Source: Zasmidium citrigriseum (taxonomy: Eukaryota > Ascomycota > Dothideomycetes > Mycosphaerellales > Mycosphaerellaceae). From it: a stretch of DNA of 64,000 nt. Each line of letters opens with the position of its first letter. Position 1 is the stretch's first letter. The notes under the pieces are model-generated. The model searched no databases. It was not told the DNA's origin and saw only the letters and a list, made by a program, of their open reading frames with translations. The translations under genes were made by a program, and so were the position numbers. Positions 30,803 to 42,359 of the stretch are shown here, piece after piece. Location: the NCBI GenBank assembly GCA_002786025.1, contig NHNW01000033.1, positions 496,001-560,000 on the forward strand, in the 5' to 3' direction.

Positions 30803-32017
30803 TTAGACAGCACGCAGCTTTTCTTGACTGAGTTCATTCGTGCCAATCTCGAAGAGGGACTCCCAGTCGAAGCCATCGATCTCATCGGGACAACCTGGCT
30901 TGAGCGATCGACCGCAAGCCTCAAGCGTCCACCTACAGTCGTGCAGTGCTTCTTGCGCAGTTTCATACTCTCCTCTCCAGGCTCGAATAAGCACGTTGCC
31001 GAGTTGTGCCTCGGACAGCTGAGGCCATTGGTCGAAGTTCCCCTTCTCTGCCGCCGTGACTCGCTCATTCGAAAGAGCGACGAAGGTCTGACTGCTCACA
31101 TCGAGGTCGTGGAACAGAGGACTGGCCTCCTCACCAATCATGAGTCCGTACACCCACGTAGCCCAATCCACAAGATCACCCTTCGGAAGACCGGTATCCT
31201 CCCAGGTGTAAGGCGGTGCGCAGTGACCACACATCTGTTGACCCCATGGATTGACAAAGTTCTGTGAAGGCCAGTGATCGGCTGGAATGTCGAGCTCGAG
31301 ACACCCTGCAGTGACGAAGCTTGCGACTGCGATGGAGAGATCGGACCTCAGCCACATGGGTTCCTGCTGTATGGCACCTGACTGCAGCGTGACTCCTCGG
31401 TCGTGAATCCACTGGAGGGCACTGAGTAGTTGGAGGGCCCAGCGTTGATGGATTGCCAGCACGGTGTCCTTCTTGAGATCCGTACATGGCCGGACTAAAG
31501 GATGAGCGAGACGTTCTAGACGGAAGCCTGATGGAGTTGGTCCGAGGTAGCGGACGACTCGTGGATGGGGCGCTCGGTCACGGAACAAGTGCTCATAGAT
31601 TTGGACAGTGTCGGCCAGTCTCTTCGGATGGTCGCGCGGATCTCGCCTTACGGTCATCTCCCAGTCGTCGTAAATGGCACTCTGGTCCTCGGCTGATTCG
31701 GCCTGGAAGTACATAGAGAACACCAAGACGCTGGTGCCATCATTCGCGGGTACCACGTCAAACTCCTCTGCCAGTGTTGCGTAGAAGCGATCGGACTCGG
31801 CAGGATCGTGGCTGGCTTCCAGCGGGACCGGTCGTCCCAGGTATAGCTTCTGCTTCTCATCAGACGGCAATGTCTCGGGCTGGTTTCGATGGTGGACCCG
31901 TCTTCCATTATCTGCCGAGACTGTAGCCCAAACAGGTGGCGTATGGCTGAGATCATGCTGGGCGTGAGGATGTCGAGAGTGAAAGGAAGATCGTGGCACA
32001 GCGAAGCGTTCGAACAC
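30803..32017 (-). CDS. Protein-kinase-like protein, probably a pseudokinase
   Basis: This single-exon frame gives up to 404 residues. The kinase C-lobe layout is visible: HPRVVRYLGP (before the hinge), LQLLSALQWIHDRGVTLQS where the HRD loop should be, then ASFVTAG where DFG should be, and GDLVDWATWVYGLMIG as the helix F region. The catalytic Asp and the DFG Asp are absent and no VAIK Lys is evident, so phosphotransfer is unlikely. The N-terminus is uncertain: similarity-like sequence begins near ETLPSDEKQKLYLGRPVPLE, and an alternative start MISAIRHLFGLQS lies in another frame just upstream. It lies between the HET gene and the ferric reductases, all on the minus strand. Confidence 0.6.
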   Translation of the reverse strand: MFERFAVPRSSFHSRHPHAQHDLSHTPPVWATVSADNGRRVHHRNQPETLPSDEKQKLYLGRPVPLEASHDPAESDRFYATLAEEFDVVPANDGTSVLVFSMYFQAESAEDQSAIYDDWEMTVRRDPRDHPKRLADTVQIYEHLFRDRAPHPRVVRYLGPTPSGFRLERLAHPLVRPCTDLKKDTVLAIHQRWALQLLSALQWIHDRGVTLQSGAIQQEPMWLRSDLSIAVASFVTAGCLELDIPADHWPSQNFVNPWGQQMCGHCAPPYTWEDTGLPKGDLVDWATWVYGLMIGEEASPLFHDLDVSSQTFVALSNERVTAAEKGNFDQWPQLSEAQLGNVLIRAWRGEYETAQEALHDCRWTLEACGRSLKPGCPDEIDGFDWESLFEIGTNELSQEKLRAV

Positions 32018-32117
32018 TCAAGTTTGGCGGCTGAGTCATCCAAAGCACGAGGGTTGGAGTTGCTGCCTACATCAAGGCCCCTACTATGACAGAGGATTGC
32101 ATCGTAAGGTGAATGGT

Positions 32118-34431
32118 CTACCAGCTGAAACTCTCTTCGACCAGTCGTACCCTGCCTCGTCCAGGATGTGAGGCATTCAGATTGGCTTTCACAACGGCAG
32201 CACGCACCGCATCGGCCATCTCATTCGGCCCACTGGCAAGAACGATGATATCTCCTCTCTGTACAGCCGTTCGACTCTCCTCAGAAACGATCTCAGCAAC
32301 ATCCCAGCGCTCGCCAAGCTTGACATGAATCTCAACTCCTGCCCCTCGAAGGTCGTCAAGATCCACTGCATCAACCAGGCCTTCACTTCGACAACCCCAG
32401 TACAGGACCGAGCGGCCGATGAGGCCGTGGCTGCGCAGAGCTGGAAGAATGGCGGAGATGCCTACACCGCCGGCAATGCAGACTAGCGTTGGACAGGTGG
32501 CGATGTTGGGGATTGGGAGTGGTCGGTATGGGCCTTCGACGAGAAATTTGACGGTCTGCTGGCCTGATGAGAAGAGCTTGGCGGTTATGCCGCGTTGGCG
32601 GCGGACGTAGAGGGTGATGCCTGTTGTGTGGGGTGCCTTCGTGGAGTTGGGCCTGTCCGGTTCTTCGTCGTCCTGTGATGTGAGCTTCTCGACCTCAGTG
32701 GAAGAGCTGCCCACGCTCCCTGCGACCTGTGACGCCAGGCTCGAAGAGGATGATACACGTTTCAATTTGCGATGCTGCTGTCGATCTGCCATCTCGCCAG
32801 CGAGAAGAGGCCGCTGAGGCTCATCTCCATGAGCTTCGTCGTTTGCTGCCTCTTCATACACATGAGCCCCATCCAGCGGCAACGCTTCATGCACCGAAGC
32901 AGCAATAGAGAAAGGATGGTTTTGCCAGGGCCTCCACGACAGACCAGGAAAGTAGAGATAGACATGCCCAGACGCCTTGACTCCAGGGATGTCGATTCTT
33001 GCGTAATCGCTGTCGATGTGCGTGATGACGGCGGTCCTGATTCCGCCTCCCAGTAACTTGATCGCTCGGAAGATCCGGTCTACCACCCAGCAGAAAACCG
33101 CAAGGTATATCCAGTTCTCGTAGCCCCATTCGTGCTGGAACTTCATGTAGATGTGGTAGTAACAACCCAGGAAGATGAAGAATGATAGAACAACGTGCGA
33201 GTCGACGAAAAGTTCGTACGCTCGTTTCCGGACGGGAAGCGCTGATAAAGGGATCACCAAGAGCATCAGGCTGACTGTGATGACGCCAATGTTCCAGTAT
33301 GCTTGAGTGAACTTGTGCGCCAAGTATGGAATGTGGTGGATGAAGTGAATCGTCCCGTGAATGAGTGCCTCGAAGATGCAGATGTACGCAATCCAGCGGT
33401 GGTAGAGCAGCATCGTGCTATAAGACCATTTGGTGAAGCGAACGACCAGATTGTTGCGTCCACAGCAGAGCATCATGAGGGTCATGTTGGCGAATGAGAG
33501 GATGCCGGCTCGATTGGCCAAGAGCGACTGCCAGCGATGGGATGCTGTTTGATCCCAGAGGTTTGGTTCTGGCACTCGGTATCCTGTGAGTAGAAGGCAG
33601 ACATTCAATGCAAAGATCGCCGCAATGAAGACCGCCTGACCGCGGGTTGGGAGAATGCCGATGTCATATGGGAGCGGAACAGCATGTCGTCTTCCAAAGG
33701 ACGCGGAGTGGCCAAGGCGGGCAACGATCTTGCGCTCCCAGATGTTTGGTAAGCGGACCAGTCGAAGTAAGTGCACGGCCAAAGGGATGAGCATAACGGC
33801 GGCGATAAGAACAATGCTGGAGAGGAGTCAGTACGCCATTCGCACTTGAATGAGTGACGTTAACCTCTCACCCAGATCTTGAATGATGCTCTTCCACGTA
33901 TACAGAGCTGGACACAGTAGAATATGCGACTTCCCAGTCAGAGGCAGAGACCTCACTCACGGCATGCAGAGTACCATGCAAAGTCGCCACCGCCGGAAGT
34001 TTCCCGTCATTGTCCGTGTGATTTTGTACAGCTCTCAGTGCCTCATCGTAAGTATAGGCCGGGTCTGGTGACGATTGATCCGTACCCGTGGCATGCTCAG
34101 CCCAGAAGCGATCGACATCCCATATTTCGGCAAGGCCATGACATTTCGAGTGTAGACATTGTGCCAGGGTGAGCAGATAAGGCTCGTTCGTAGCGAAGCA
34201 TTCCTCGGATGTCTCGACTTCTGGCTGGTCATTGTGTCGTCTCGAATGCGCAGCAGTCGAACAGGTCAAGCGATTTGACGATACCACCTCCCCGCAGGCG
34301 AAAGCGCATACAGGATCGTACATTTTGATGCCATATCCGACGAGGCCGTGATTGACGGGCCGGTGCGGGCCACCTCCATGAGCCAAAGAAAGACCCACAA
34401 GAGCGGGCAGCGACAGGAGCCTGGGTTTCAT
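32118..34431 (-). CDS. Ferric/cupric reductase (FRE family) with secreted Cys-rich N-domain
   Basis: Two exons (33872-34431 and 32118-33816, 55-base intron) give 752 residues. It reduces extracellular Fe(III) or Cu(II) using cytosolic NADPH. A signal peptide (to about residue 17) is followed by a lumenal region with cysteines (YDPVCAFACGEV, SEECFATN, CLHSKCHG). The membrane core has the haem His pairs: YHRWIAYICIFEALIHG and SHVVLSFFIFLGCYYH. The FAD motif is HPFSIAAS, then VEGPYRP, and the NAD motif is IAGGVGISAILPAL. A Ser/Glu-rich insert of about 90 residues lies between the FAD and NAD parts. The splice joins SRSG to IVLIAAVMLIPL, the first membrane helix. Full length. Confidence 0.92.
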
Positions 34432-35134
34432 TGTATCGTTGGCGGATTGGTTTTATTCATCAATTGTTGTTGTGAGAGGTGAGATGGACGGAAGGCGACA
34501 TGGACTGGGGACACGTCTCTCGGTTTATCATCCCAGCAACCGGAAACTTGCTCACGGTGGTGCCGCAAGGATTTGCCATGATTTGTGTTGAGCCAAGCGC
34601 CGCTGCAACGACCGTGATGACCAAATCATCATGTCGGTGTCTGATCGTGATTTTGGTCTCGTCAGAAGACGGATCTTCATTCCCTGGATGCTCAGAGTGA
34701 TATAGTAGTCGTCTTCACTGTGTTGTTGTCGCGTTGAATCAGGAGAGAAGGTGCTTTCCCGGAAGAAGTCTAACGCCGGATCATTCATTAACCGACGCCG
34801 GCTGTCACGTGCAAGCTTCTGTACAAATTCAAATCCGGCAACAACAAACATCACGTCCTTCGCGTCTTCTCTTCTTGATCATCAACGATCTCTCGACATC
34901 TTCGCTCTATCTTGTCATGGTCAGTCCAGGCTCATTTCAGTATCTCGACTCTTCACGAGATGTTTTCGACAAGAGGATGATTGCCGACAACTTCGCCGAC
35001 GACGCGCGCAGTAAATTGTGCCACCGTCTGAGTCTCAGGCTGAAGCAGTTCGTAATACCTCGTACAGAACTGGCTGGTGAGACTTCGCAGCATCAATTTG
35101 GTCACTAACGCCCCTGTATCATTCTTTGCATATA
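34432..35134. other. Intergenic between the two ferric reductases
   Basis: This 703-base stretch is upstream of the first reductase and downstream of the second. No gene was recognised. I looked for GATA-type iron regulator sites (HGATAR) only by eye and do not claim any. Confidence 0.4.
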
Positions 35135-37036
35135 TCAGTAGGTAAATGCCTCTTCTACAAAATGCAGCGGCATTTCGCCTTGATGTTTGCGGACTGCAGC
35201 TCGCACGCTATCAGAAAGAGCAGCCGGCCCACACACATTGACTCCAATTGGGCACGTCCATTGCTGCGTCAACGTTTCTAGAACCCTCCCAGGATCACAG
35301 CGCCCGCTGTGGCATTTGATTAGCCCGCCCGCCTCGGACAGACCTTCGACCTTCTCAACCACCATCGAGATATAAACGTCAATGCGAAGGGCCCGACCTG
35401 CTCCATCCATCGTGCAGAGCTCTTGCAACCAAGTCCACGTCCATTGAAGAGCTTGTGCATCCGCCACCGTCCAGACGAGACGAATCCACACATTTTCCCA
35501 GTCATTCGCGCCTCTTCTGCGCAACAGATCGTGCACGACCCCTAAACAGTGGGTAATTCCAACACCTCCAGCAAACAGAAGCACGCCTTCATATCCGGCC
35601 AGCGAGTGCACACCGCCGTAAGGTCCTTCGACAAAACCTCGTGTCACGAACGTTCGATCGTACGAAGCCGACGCCTTTTGGTATATTCGCCTTGTCATCC
35701 CGGACCGAGCTCGCACGACCAGACTGACCGATGTGACCCACTCTGATTGGCGTTGCTTGTGTTTCGCATAATCGATCGAGTCACCCGACTCCAGGGCTTT
35801 GGCGATCGTGTACACACTCCGGACTCCAGCCCAGGCCTTCGGATCCTTGTACTTCTCGATAGAGATCGCCGGCTGGACATCTTCAGCTCCTTGACCCCAT
35901 GCGATAGAGAACGGATGACTTGACCACCATGCGATGGACGGGATATAAACGTGCACATGGCAACCGGGCCGCCATTTCCAAGGTCGGGCCAGGAAGAACG
36001 TGAGACGACACGTCTCTCCCGGTAGCGCCTCGACCATGACAATTCCACTTCGGTGAGCATTCCGAAGATCGAGATTGTAATACAGAACCCTCATCCAGCG
36101 CAAAGCCCACTCAGCCGCCCAGAGCGAAATACAGACTTGGATATACGGGAGTACCATGGCAAGGTCGGCTTTTGCAAGATGCATATACGCTCCAAGGAAT
36201 CCTAACAGAACCAACGCTCTGTGGCCAACCAGGAAGGTCTCGTAAGAAGCGTGACGTACTGGATACAGCGTGAACAGCGCAATCATGATGAAGCAGCATC
36301 CCGCACCAAAGCCGGATCGATAGCTCATGCTCGTGCGGACGGACATTCCCACCTGGCGGATGCCACCAGCTCGTATGGCGTTGGTGAACCAGCACGAACA
36401 ATGGATCAAGATCTCGGCGATTGCGATTCGGGCCGTCCAGCGATGAATCCGATTGCAGGTGTTGTACGAGATGCCCAACAGCGGAATGAGGAAGTTGTTC
36501 CGCAGAGCGAATAGCGTTGCTGGAACGAGATTGGCGACTGCAAGCGCTCCGCTTCGCCCGCGAAGCTCAGCGAGGAGCTGAGCTATGTTCTTGTGCTTGT
36601 AATCCAGCATGGCGCAGTAGATGGCGTTGGAGATGATGTAGAAGACGAGGAACATGACAAAGAGTCGTGGTGGGACTGGGCCGAGGCTGACATGTCGACA
36701 GATCCGAAGCTCCTGGCTATAGCGATGTCTTCCAAGAGGAGCCAGTACGATGTTCGTCATGATCCATTGTCGCCATCGCGCTCTTGGTCTTGGACGATCC
36801 TGGAATTGACCGGTCCCGTGCACTCTCCTCCAGGCCAGACGAACGAGCCGGCTCACCATCACGATGAACGCGGCGCCAAAGAAAGAGACCAGAAGACAGT
36901 TAACGAAGACCCAGTTGAGATATAGATCAACTCCATCGAGGCCGTGCATGTACGGCGTCTCGGGATCCGTGTTGTTGACGAAGCTACCAACATCTTCGAC
37001 CTTCTCCGAACTGACACCCGGCGGCAGGGTGGGCAT
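35135..37036 (-). CDS. Ferric reductase-like transmembrane protein (second FRE)
   Basis: This is an intact single-exon protein of 633 residues. It has no Cys-rich extracellular domain, starting near TM1 (residues about 40-62). The haem-binding pairs are RIHRWTARIAIAEILIHCS and GHRALVLLGFLGAYMHLA. The FAD motif is HPFSIAWG, followed by FVEGPYGGVHS and the NAD motif FAGGVGITHCLGVV. It ends in EMPLHFVEEAFTY, close to the VEESFSW end of its neighbour. The two are clearly paralogous but far apart in sequence, so this is an old pair. It is likely an iron or copper reductase; an NADPH-oxidase-like role is less likely. Confidence 0.9.
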   Translation of the reverse strand: MPTLPPGVSSEKVEDVGSFVNNTDPETPYMHGLDGVDLYLNWVFVNCLLVSFFGAAFIVMVSRLVRLAWRRVHGTGQFQDRPRPRARWRQWIMTNIVLAPLGRHRYSQELRICRHVSLGPVPPRLFVMFLVFYIISNAIYCAMLDYKHKNIAQLLAELRGRSGALAVANLVPATLFALRNNFLIPLLGISYNTCNRIHRWTARIAIAEILIHCSCWFTNAIRAGGIRQVGMSVRTSMSYRSGFGAGCCFIMIALFTLYPVRHASYETFLVGHRALVLLGFLGAYMHLAKADLAMVLPYIQVCISLWAAEWALRWMRVLYYNLDLRNAHRSGIVMVEALPGETCRLTFFLARPWKWRPGCHVHVYIPSIAWWSSHPFSIAWGQGAEDVQPAISIEKYKDPKAWAGVRSVYTIAKALESGDSIDYAKHKQRQSEWVTSVSLVVRARSGMTRRIYQKASASYDRTFVTRGFVEGPYGGVHSLAGYEGVLLFAGGVGITHCLGVVHDLLRRRGANDWENVWIRLVWTVADAQALQWTWTWLQELCTMDGAGRALRIDVYISMVVEKVEGLSEAGGLIKCHSGRCDPGRVLETLTQQWTCPIGVNVCGPAALSDSVRAAVRKHQGEMPLHFVEEAFTY

Positions 37037-39767
37037 TGGAAGTAGCTGGTTCGCTCCGAGATGGGGTTTGAACGGCTTGATCGTCAGTTCGTCGGCGCAG
37101 TGGTCTGTCTCGGCCTGATCCGCCGTTGAAGGTAATTAGGGTCGTGCCTCGATGATCAGTCGACGTTAGAGGTATCGAGAACAAGTTTCGGTACGAGACG
37201 AAGGTACTTCAACCAGAGGCCGATGGACTGCCCATTTGAATCTACAAGCACGAGTTTTCGATCTCAACTGCCGATGGGGAGAACGAATAGAGCCCAACGT
37301 CTCGGAAGCCGACGCTTTCCAACAACACGCTGATTCTTGGATGCGATGGTCTCCTGCCACCAGCGTTCATCCTGCCAAACTACTGGGCAAGTCGTTTGAA
37401 CGATTCTAATCATAGGCCTCCGAGATATTGCACTCAATCGTGGCCTCCACAAACAAGTCTTCCTGGACGAGCGAGCTCCATAGCTTGAGACGAGGCCAAC
37501 ATATCAACCGCCAAGATCAAGTCTTGCGGCAGGTCGTGGGCAAGGGAGCCATTGACACATTCGAGTGGGTACTCTTCATCAAGGCTGAACAGAACCGCGG
37601 CATAAATGACGGTTTCGGGATACGGTCGGGAGACGAGTCATCCGTTGTATGGAGCGAGATATGCATACAGCGCTCCGTACCATTTGCTGCGGCATGCGGC
37701 ACAGGGCTATGTGTCTACCAATTTGGCAACTTGATCGGCATCGACGTCAAGGATGGATGACGCTACACTGGCGTTGACGGTCCAGGACAGTGTCTTCCTC
37801 CGTTCAATCTTCACCCGCACAGCACCCAAGCCTTGCCCGATTTGCTGCACTCACTGGACTCGCTCGACCTAAGCAGCAACCGCTTGGCACTGAAGTGGGT
37901 CAACTCAACTGCCGTTTGTTGTAATAGACAAGCCACCACTGTCGACCAAAGCCTTGCCTCGTGTTCGACTGGGGTGGGGGTTGCTACTTCAAGTCGATAC
38001 ATAGGGTTCGGCCGGCAGGCTCCTTTGGCGACTCCGTGCCCGGTCAGGAGCACGATCTCGAAAATCCAAGGCTATGGTTCTCGGCAATCTGCAAAGTACA
38101 AGGACCGTCTCGCCGGGGCCGTCCGGATGCCTCGCCACGCTGTTTCAGACCTCATGGCTTTCGGACTCGGATCCGCCATCATCCCTGGATTTGCTGCTGA
38201 TACGGATACAGAATCGCTATGCGGCTAGGTTGTTGTGGTTGGACTTTCGGCCGCAGGCACCGCATCTTCACATGCCGATCACTGGCGCCAAACTTGGCGC
38301 TTACCTTGAATGAGCAAAAGGCTACGCTTACACGTGGTGTATGTCAACAATCGTGTCAGCCTGCCCATTTAGGGATACTCCCGGTGTCGAGCGTCTACGA
38401 CATCTACGCTGAGATTGGCGCGGGACTGGAGGCACAGGTCCATCTGCCGCAGATCCACAATACGAGAGCCTCACCAGATTGTCCATGCTTTTGTGTTGAC
38501 ACTCAAGTCTCTGCCATGAGTGAGCTCAAGCGGTCTTTGCAAAATACGTGTGAATGTCGTCGCTCCGGTCCCGATACGTATAGCCGCAGTCGACCATCTC
38601 CATCGAAATCGTGCTCGACAGCGTGGGATTCTGTTTCACCGGAGGCATTTGGATACGCATCATCCTCCGTCCGAGTCGTTTTCGCAAATCTTTCCGCGTG
38701 GCTGAGTCCAGTCTCCTGGCTATTGTGATTCTGCATGGGAGAACGAGCAGGTTTCTTCAGTTGGTTTACATTGGCAGTCAACTACACTGTGGGACATCGC
38801 CGCTGTGGATTGATTGATTCGCCAGAGAATCTTTTACAGATCGATAAGATCACCACCTGGACGTTCGAAGCTCCATAGCCAAGGCCGACACTCCAGCGGC
38901 GGCGACGAACTTCCAAAAAATGCTCGACCTCTCATGTCGCCCACTCTTTAAGGTCGACTTGCCTACGTCGCTCATGTGGAGCGACTCTTTCAGCCATACA
39001 CCGAGCTTTGTCAACAATCGGGCAAGCGGACATTGGACCTCGTCAACAGCGCCCAGCGCCCAGTGTTGCACGACATGTCTTGCGAGCGTGCCAGGCCGAC
39101 TCGGTTAGCAAGCGATGCGCACAATCAGAATTCTTTAGCTTGATAAGGAGAAAGGCTTTCTCAAGTCTTCGCAAGCAGGTCACTTGTAAATCCATTGATA
39201 GATGGCATTTCAGGAAATCCTCATCAGCACTACGGCCCCGACAGCTACCTCGACATCTGATCCAGAACGACGAATTCCACGCATGCAATGGCGAATCTGC
39301 GGATTGTGCTCCTATCAAGTTCACATTCGATGACTCTAAAATTGCCGCGGAAACCTTTGCAGACAATGTCGTCTCTACGATCAACTCGAACATGCTGCAT
39401 ATTGGGCCAAAACCCTCTGTTTGCGTGAAAGGCGCCGGCGAGGGAATTTTCAGCATTGTTCTATTATCATGGCGAACCTTGGAAACGCACTAGCTAAGAC
39501 AAGGCTTACAAGGGTGCTTGACCGGTCAATCATCATGCTCAGATCTATTCGCTGCTGGAGGAGGCGCATGGCAGTCGCTACGGTAGTGGAACATTGCTGA
39601 GAAACAGTGGCGAAAGTCGGCCCCCATTTCCCCAAGGCACGCCGAGTGGCCGAAGTCGATCTATCTTGTAAGGGCGGAAAGCTATAAACGCACGAGCCCT
39701 TCTTTCAGACTTGACTATAAAGACACGCAGAGCAAGAACAAAGACGGCATCCTGCTGGAACCCAGTC
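37037..39767. other. 2.7 kb interval without an intact gene
   Basis: Many short frames overlap on both strands and none carries a full domain. One minus-strand stretch at about 37270-37700 looks like decayed coding sequence and is listed separately. A GCTATAAA sequence near 39682 lies about 85 bases before the next gene's ATG and may be its TATA box. Confidence 0.45.
37270..37700 (-). pseudogene. Possible gene remnant (family not recognised)
   Basis: Minus-strand translation gives protein-like stretches interrupted by stops and frame changes: WYGALYAYLAPYNG then a stop, then PETVIYAAVLFSLDEEYPLE, then QDLILAVDMLASSQAMELAR ending in a stop, then in another frame VVWQDERWWQETIASKNQ, and ESVGFRDVGLYSFSPSAVEI in a third. 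The last two resemble the end of a fungal methyltransferase (a W-W-x-E-x-I block followed by a GF-DV block), but this is a weak impression. An ordinary intron layout did not repair it. Confidence 0.25.
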
Positions 39768-42232
39768 ATGGACGATGTACTCCCGTCGAATGTCAGTCCC
39801 CGCTACAAAGCAGTCCCAACGACGGATGTCGAAACCATATCATCCTCGCAAATCGATCCGACGCCGTCCTCGCCTCCACCTGAGAAAGAAGTCATCACTC
39901 CGAAGAAAAGATGGCTTTCCATTGCTCTGATGCAGACTTTTGCCCTTCTCTGGCTCGTGCCAATCACCTTGCTACTCGTGGTCAATTGGAGAGGATGGCG
40001 AATCGGGGCAAGCGCATGGTGCATCGACGGAAAATGTTGGATGGACTCTTTCAACAACTTGAGCAGTGTCCCGGTTGCGAACCGCCATCGATTCGGGGAG
40101 AATGATCGCAATCTTCTGGCCGCTTTGCAGTTGGCCGCGAAAGCGCTGGAGGCTTGGTTTGGATTGATCGCTCTATCGCTGGTGTATTTGCTGACGATGG
40201 AAGTTGCGGGTAAGTGTCCTCAACTCATTTTACCTTGCTTCCGGACTCAGGTTGACCAATCTTTGCTGCAGCGGCGCCTGGCGGAGTACCAGTTGCTTTC
40301 CTGGCCAGATCTATCCAGTTCCAAGATGTCACAACACTCTTCAACGCTCCGCTTCGGGCGCCACGCGCTCAAAATGCTACAAGATCTCATGCCATCTTGC
40401 TTCGCGGTCTTCTCATTTTGACGGCTTTTCTGTGCATCATTTGCAATCTTATGGGACCTGCTACAGTAAGACATACGCAGAGCAGCAATGACCGCTTTCG
40501 GCTGATGTCTTTGATTCCTTACGACAGGCTATTCTCGTCTTGCCCCGACTGCAGTGGTTGAATGTGGCGTCATGGAGCGAAGTGGCATTCGAAAGACTTC
40601 ATTCCGAGCGGCCACCCATTGTCGACGGCTCGGTGTTCTGGAACACGTCTAGTTGCAGTGAAGACGAAATGCAAAACGCACGCTGGTCGTGCACCGAGAG
40701 CAGTCGGGGCAGAGAACTCGATTCTTGGATCTTGCAGGAGATGGCATTTCGCTCCGCTGGACAGAATCTCATCTACCAAGGATACGTTGGATTCAGCCTC
40801 AACCAGTCTGACGAGGACTTCTTGCTTTCTTCTCGCACGTTGTGGATGCCATCCAGGCAATTGGTATGTGATATGCATGGTGGCCCACGTTCCAGACTGC
40901 TAATTCTTGAGCAAGATGGGGTCGTTTAGTAGAGACTGGTACAGAGTTCGCAACATCTCGCGAGACGGTGACAACGACGCCTTGGAACTCTCAAGGGAGG
41001 AGTTTGACAGCTACGCAGCGTACAATAACAGTCTTCATGTCAACATATATCGCAATGGACCGGCTCTGGGGTGTCGAGGCAGCTCGTGGTGGGCAAGCGA
41101 CTCCCGATGGTGGATCACTGATGTGGGTGACGGACGCCAGATTCGCTGCTACACGGGCTACTCTTCGTATAAATTACGCCGAGAAGACCGAGGGGATTCT
41201 GGTCCAGACTTCAATTACACCAAATGCATCAAAGCTGGTTCGGGATGGGGAGAGTACGTTAAACACGCCAACTTCTCGCTCCAAGGATCTTATGATTTTG
41301 TCACGGAGACGGACAACCCTGGTATCGACGTCGATTTGTTCAGTTCTGACCAGTCCGGATTCATGATCGATGATGAGATACCGCAAGGCATGCCAACAGA
41401 ATGCTTCGTTGACGGTCAAGTGCCGGCGAATGTCGATTGCGAGGCGACGTACTCGTCGTTCTTCACTCCTCCTACCGAGGACTCGCCTTTATTCAACAAA
41501 TCCGGCCATATAAACGTACTTCAATTTCGGATCGCTGATAATACCACTTCTCGGGTGATGCTAATCGACTTCAATCCCGTCTTTGGCTTTGCAAACTACA
41601 GCTTCGATCCGTTGCCTACGTCCAACCCTCTGCGAGTTATTGGATACCAAGACGTCCCCTCTAACAGTACACCGATACATGTCGATCCGTCCTGGATGCT
41701 GGCCGCGTTTGGAGTTGATGATGGCGGCACCCTTCAAGACGATCGAACTTTGGACGCTGCAATTAGTAAGGTCATGGTGGACATGTTCCACAATAATATG
41801 GACAGGCCCAGCAGTACTGCACCGCGGTATCGGCAAGTACTTGCAGCTGTTTTGCCTCTACACACTTTAAGTCTGCTCCAATACTCCACCATACCAAGGG
41901 AAAGAGCAGACGAGGACCACCCTTTGCTGGAACGGTGGGCATCGCAAAACATCTGGGCCTACAGCATGTCCTCCCGAACATCAAAGGCAGGGGTCGTAGT
42001 GGCGATGTGTGGTGCGGTTGTCGTTTTGGTACATTTTGTCGTCGGCGTGTGTGATCATCGAAGACATCGAAATCTGACCGATATCATCGTTTCTGCGCTC
42101 GACCACAGCCCTCCTCCAATCAAAATCAGCAGTCCGGGTGCGAAGCAGACTTCCGTGGAGAGGATGCCTTACGAGATCGTGGAGGACGACACTCTTCCTG
42201 GTGGACTCCGTTTCCGTTCGGTGGGACATTGA
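39768..42232 (+). CDS. Large fungal integral membrane glycoprotein of unknown function
   Basis: Four exons (39768-40209, 40272-40465, 40528-40863, 40916-42232; introns 52-62 bases) give 762 residues. A cytosolic Pro/Ser/Thr-rich N-terminus of about 45 residues precedes TM segments near 52-70 (ALMQTFALLWLVPITLLLVV), about 130-147 and about 185-205. A long extracellular part of about 450 residues with many N-glycosylation sequons follows, and a last TM segment (VVVAMCGAVVVLVHFVVGVC) near 690-710, then a cytosolic tail. This layout is common in an uncharacterised fungal family that often lies next to regulators. The Zn2Cys6 gene ends convergently 127 bases away. No function can be assigned. Confidence 0.75.
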
Positions 42233-42359
42233 TACGTTCTTGCTCCCTGAATATCGCCGTGATGAGTGTCGTCTGGGATGGATTTCCTCACGTACAATCG
42301 CACAGAACTCTTTAGGTCCGAATGTAGCAGAGCTGTTCATCCCTGTTCTTACTCATTCC

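Noticed and set aside
39640..39700. tRNA-like GCCGAGTGGCCGAAG sequence
   Set aside because: Only an A-box-like word; no matching acceptor stem, anticodon arm or B box could be folded by eye.
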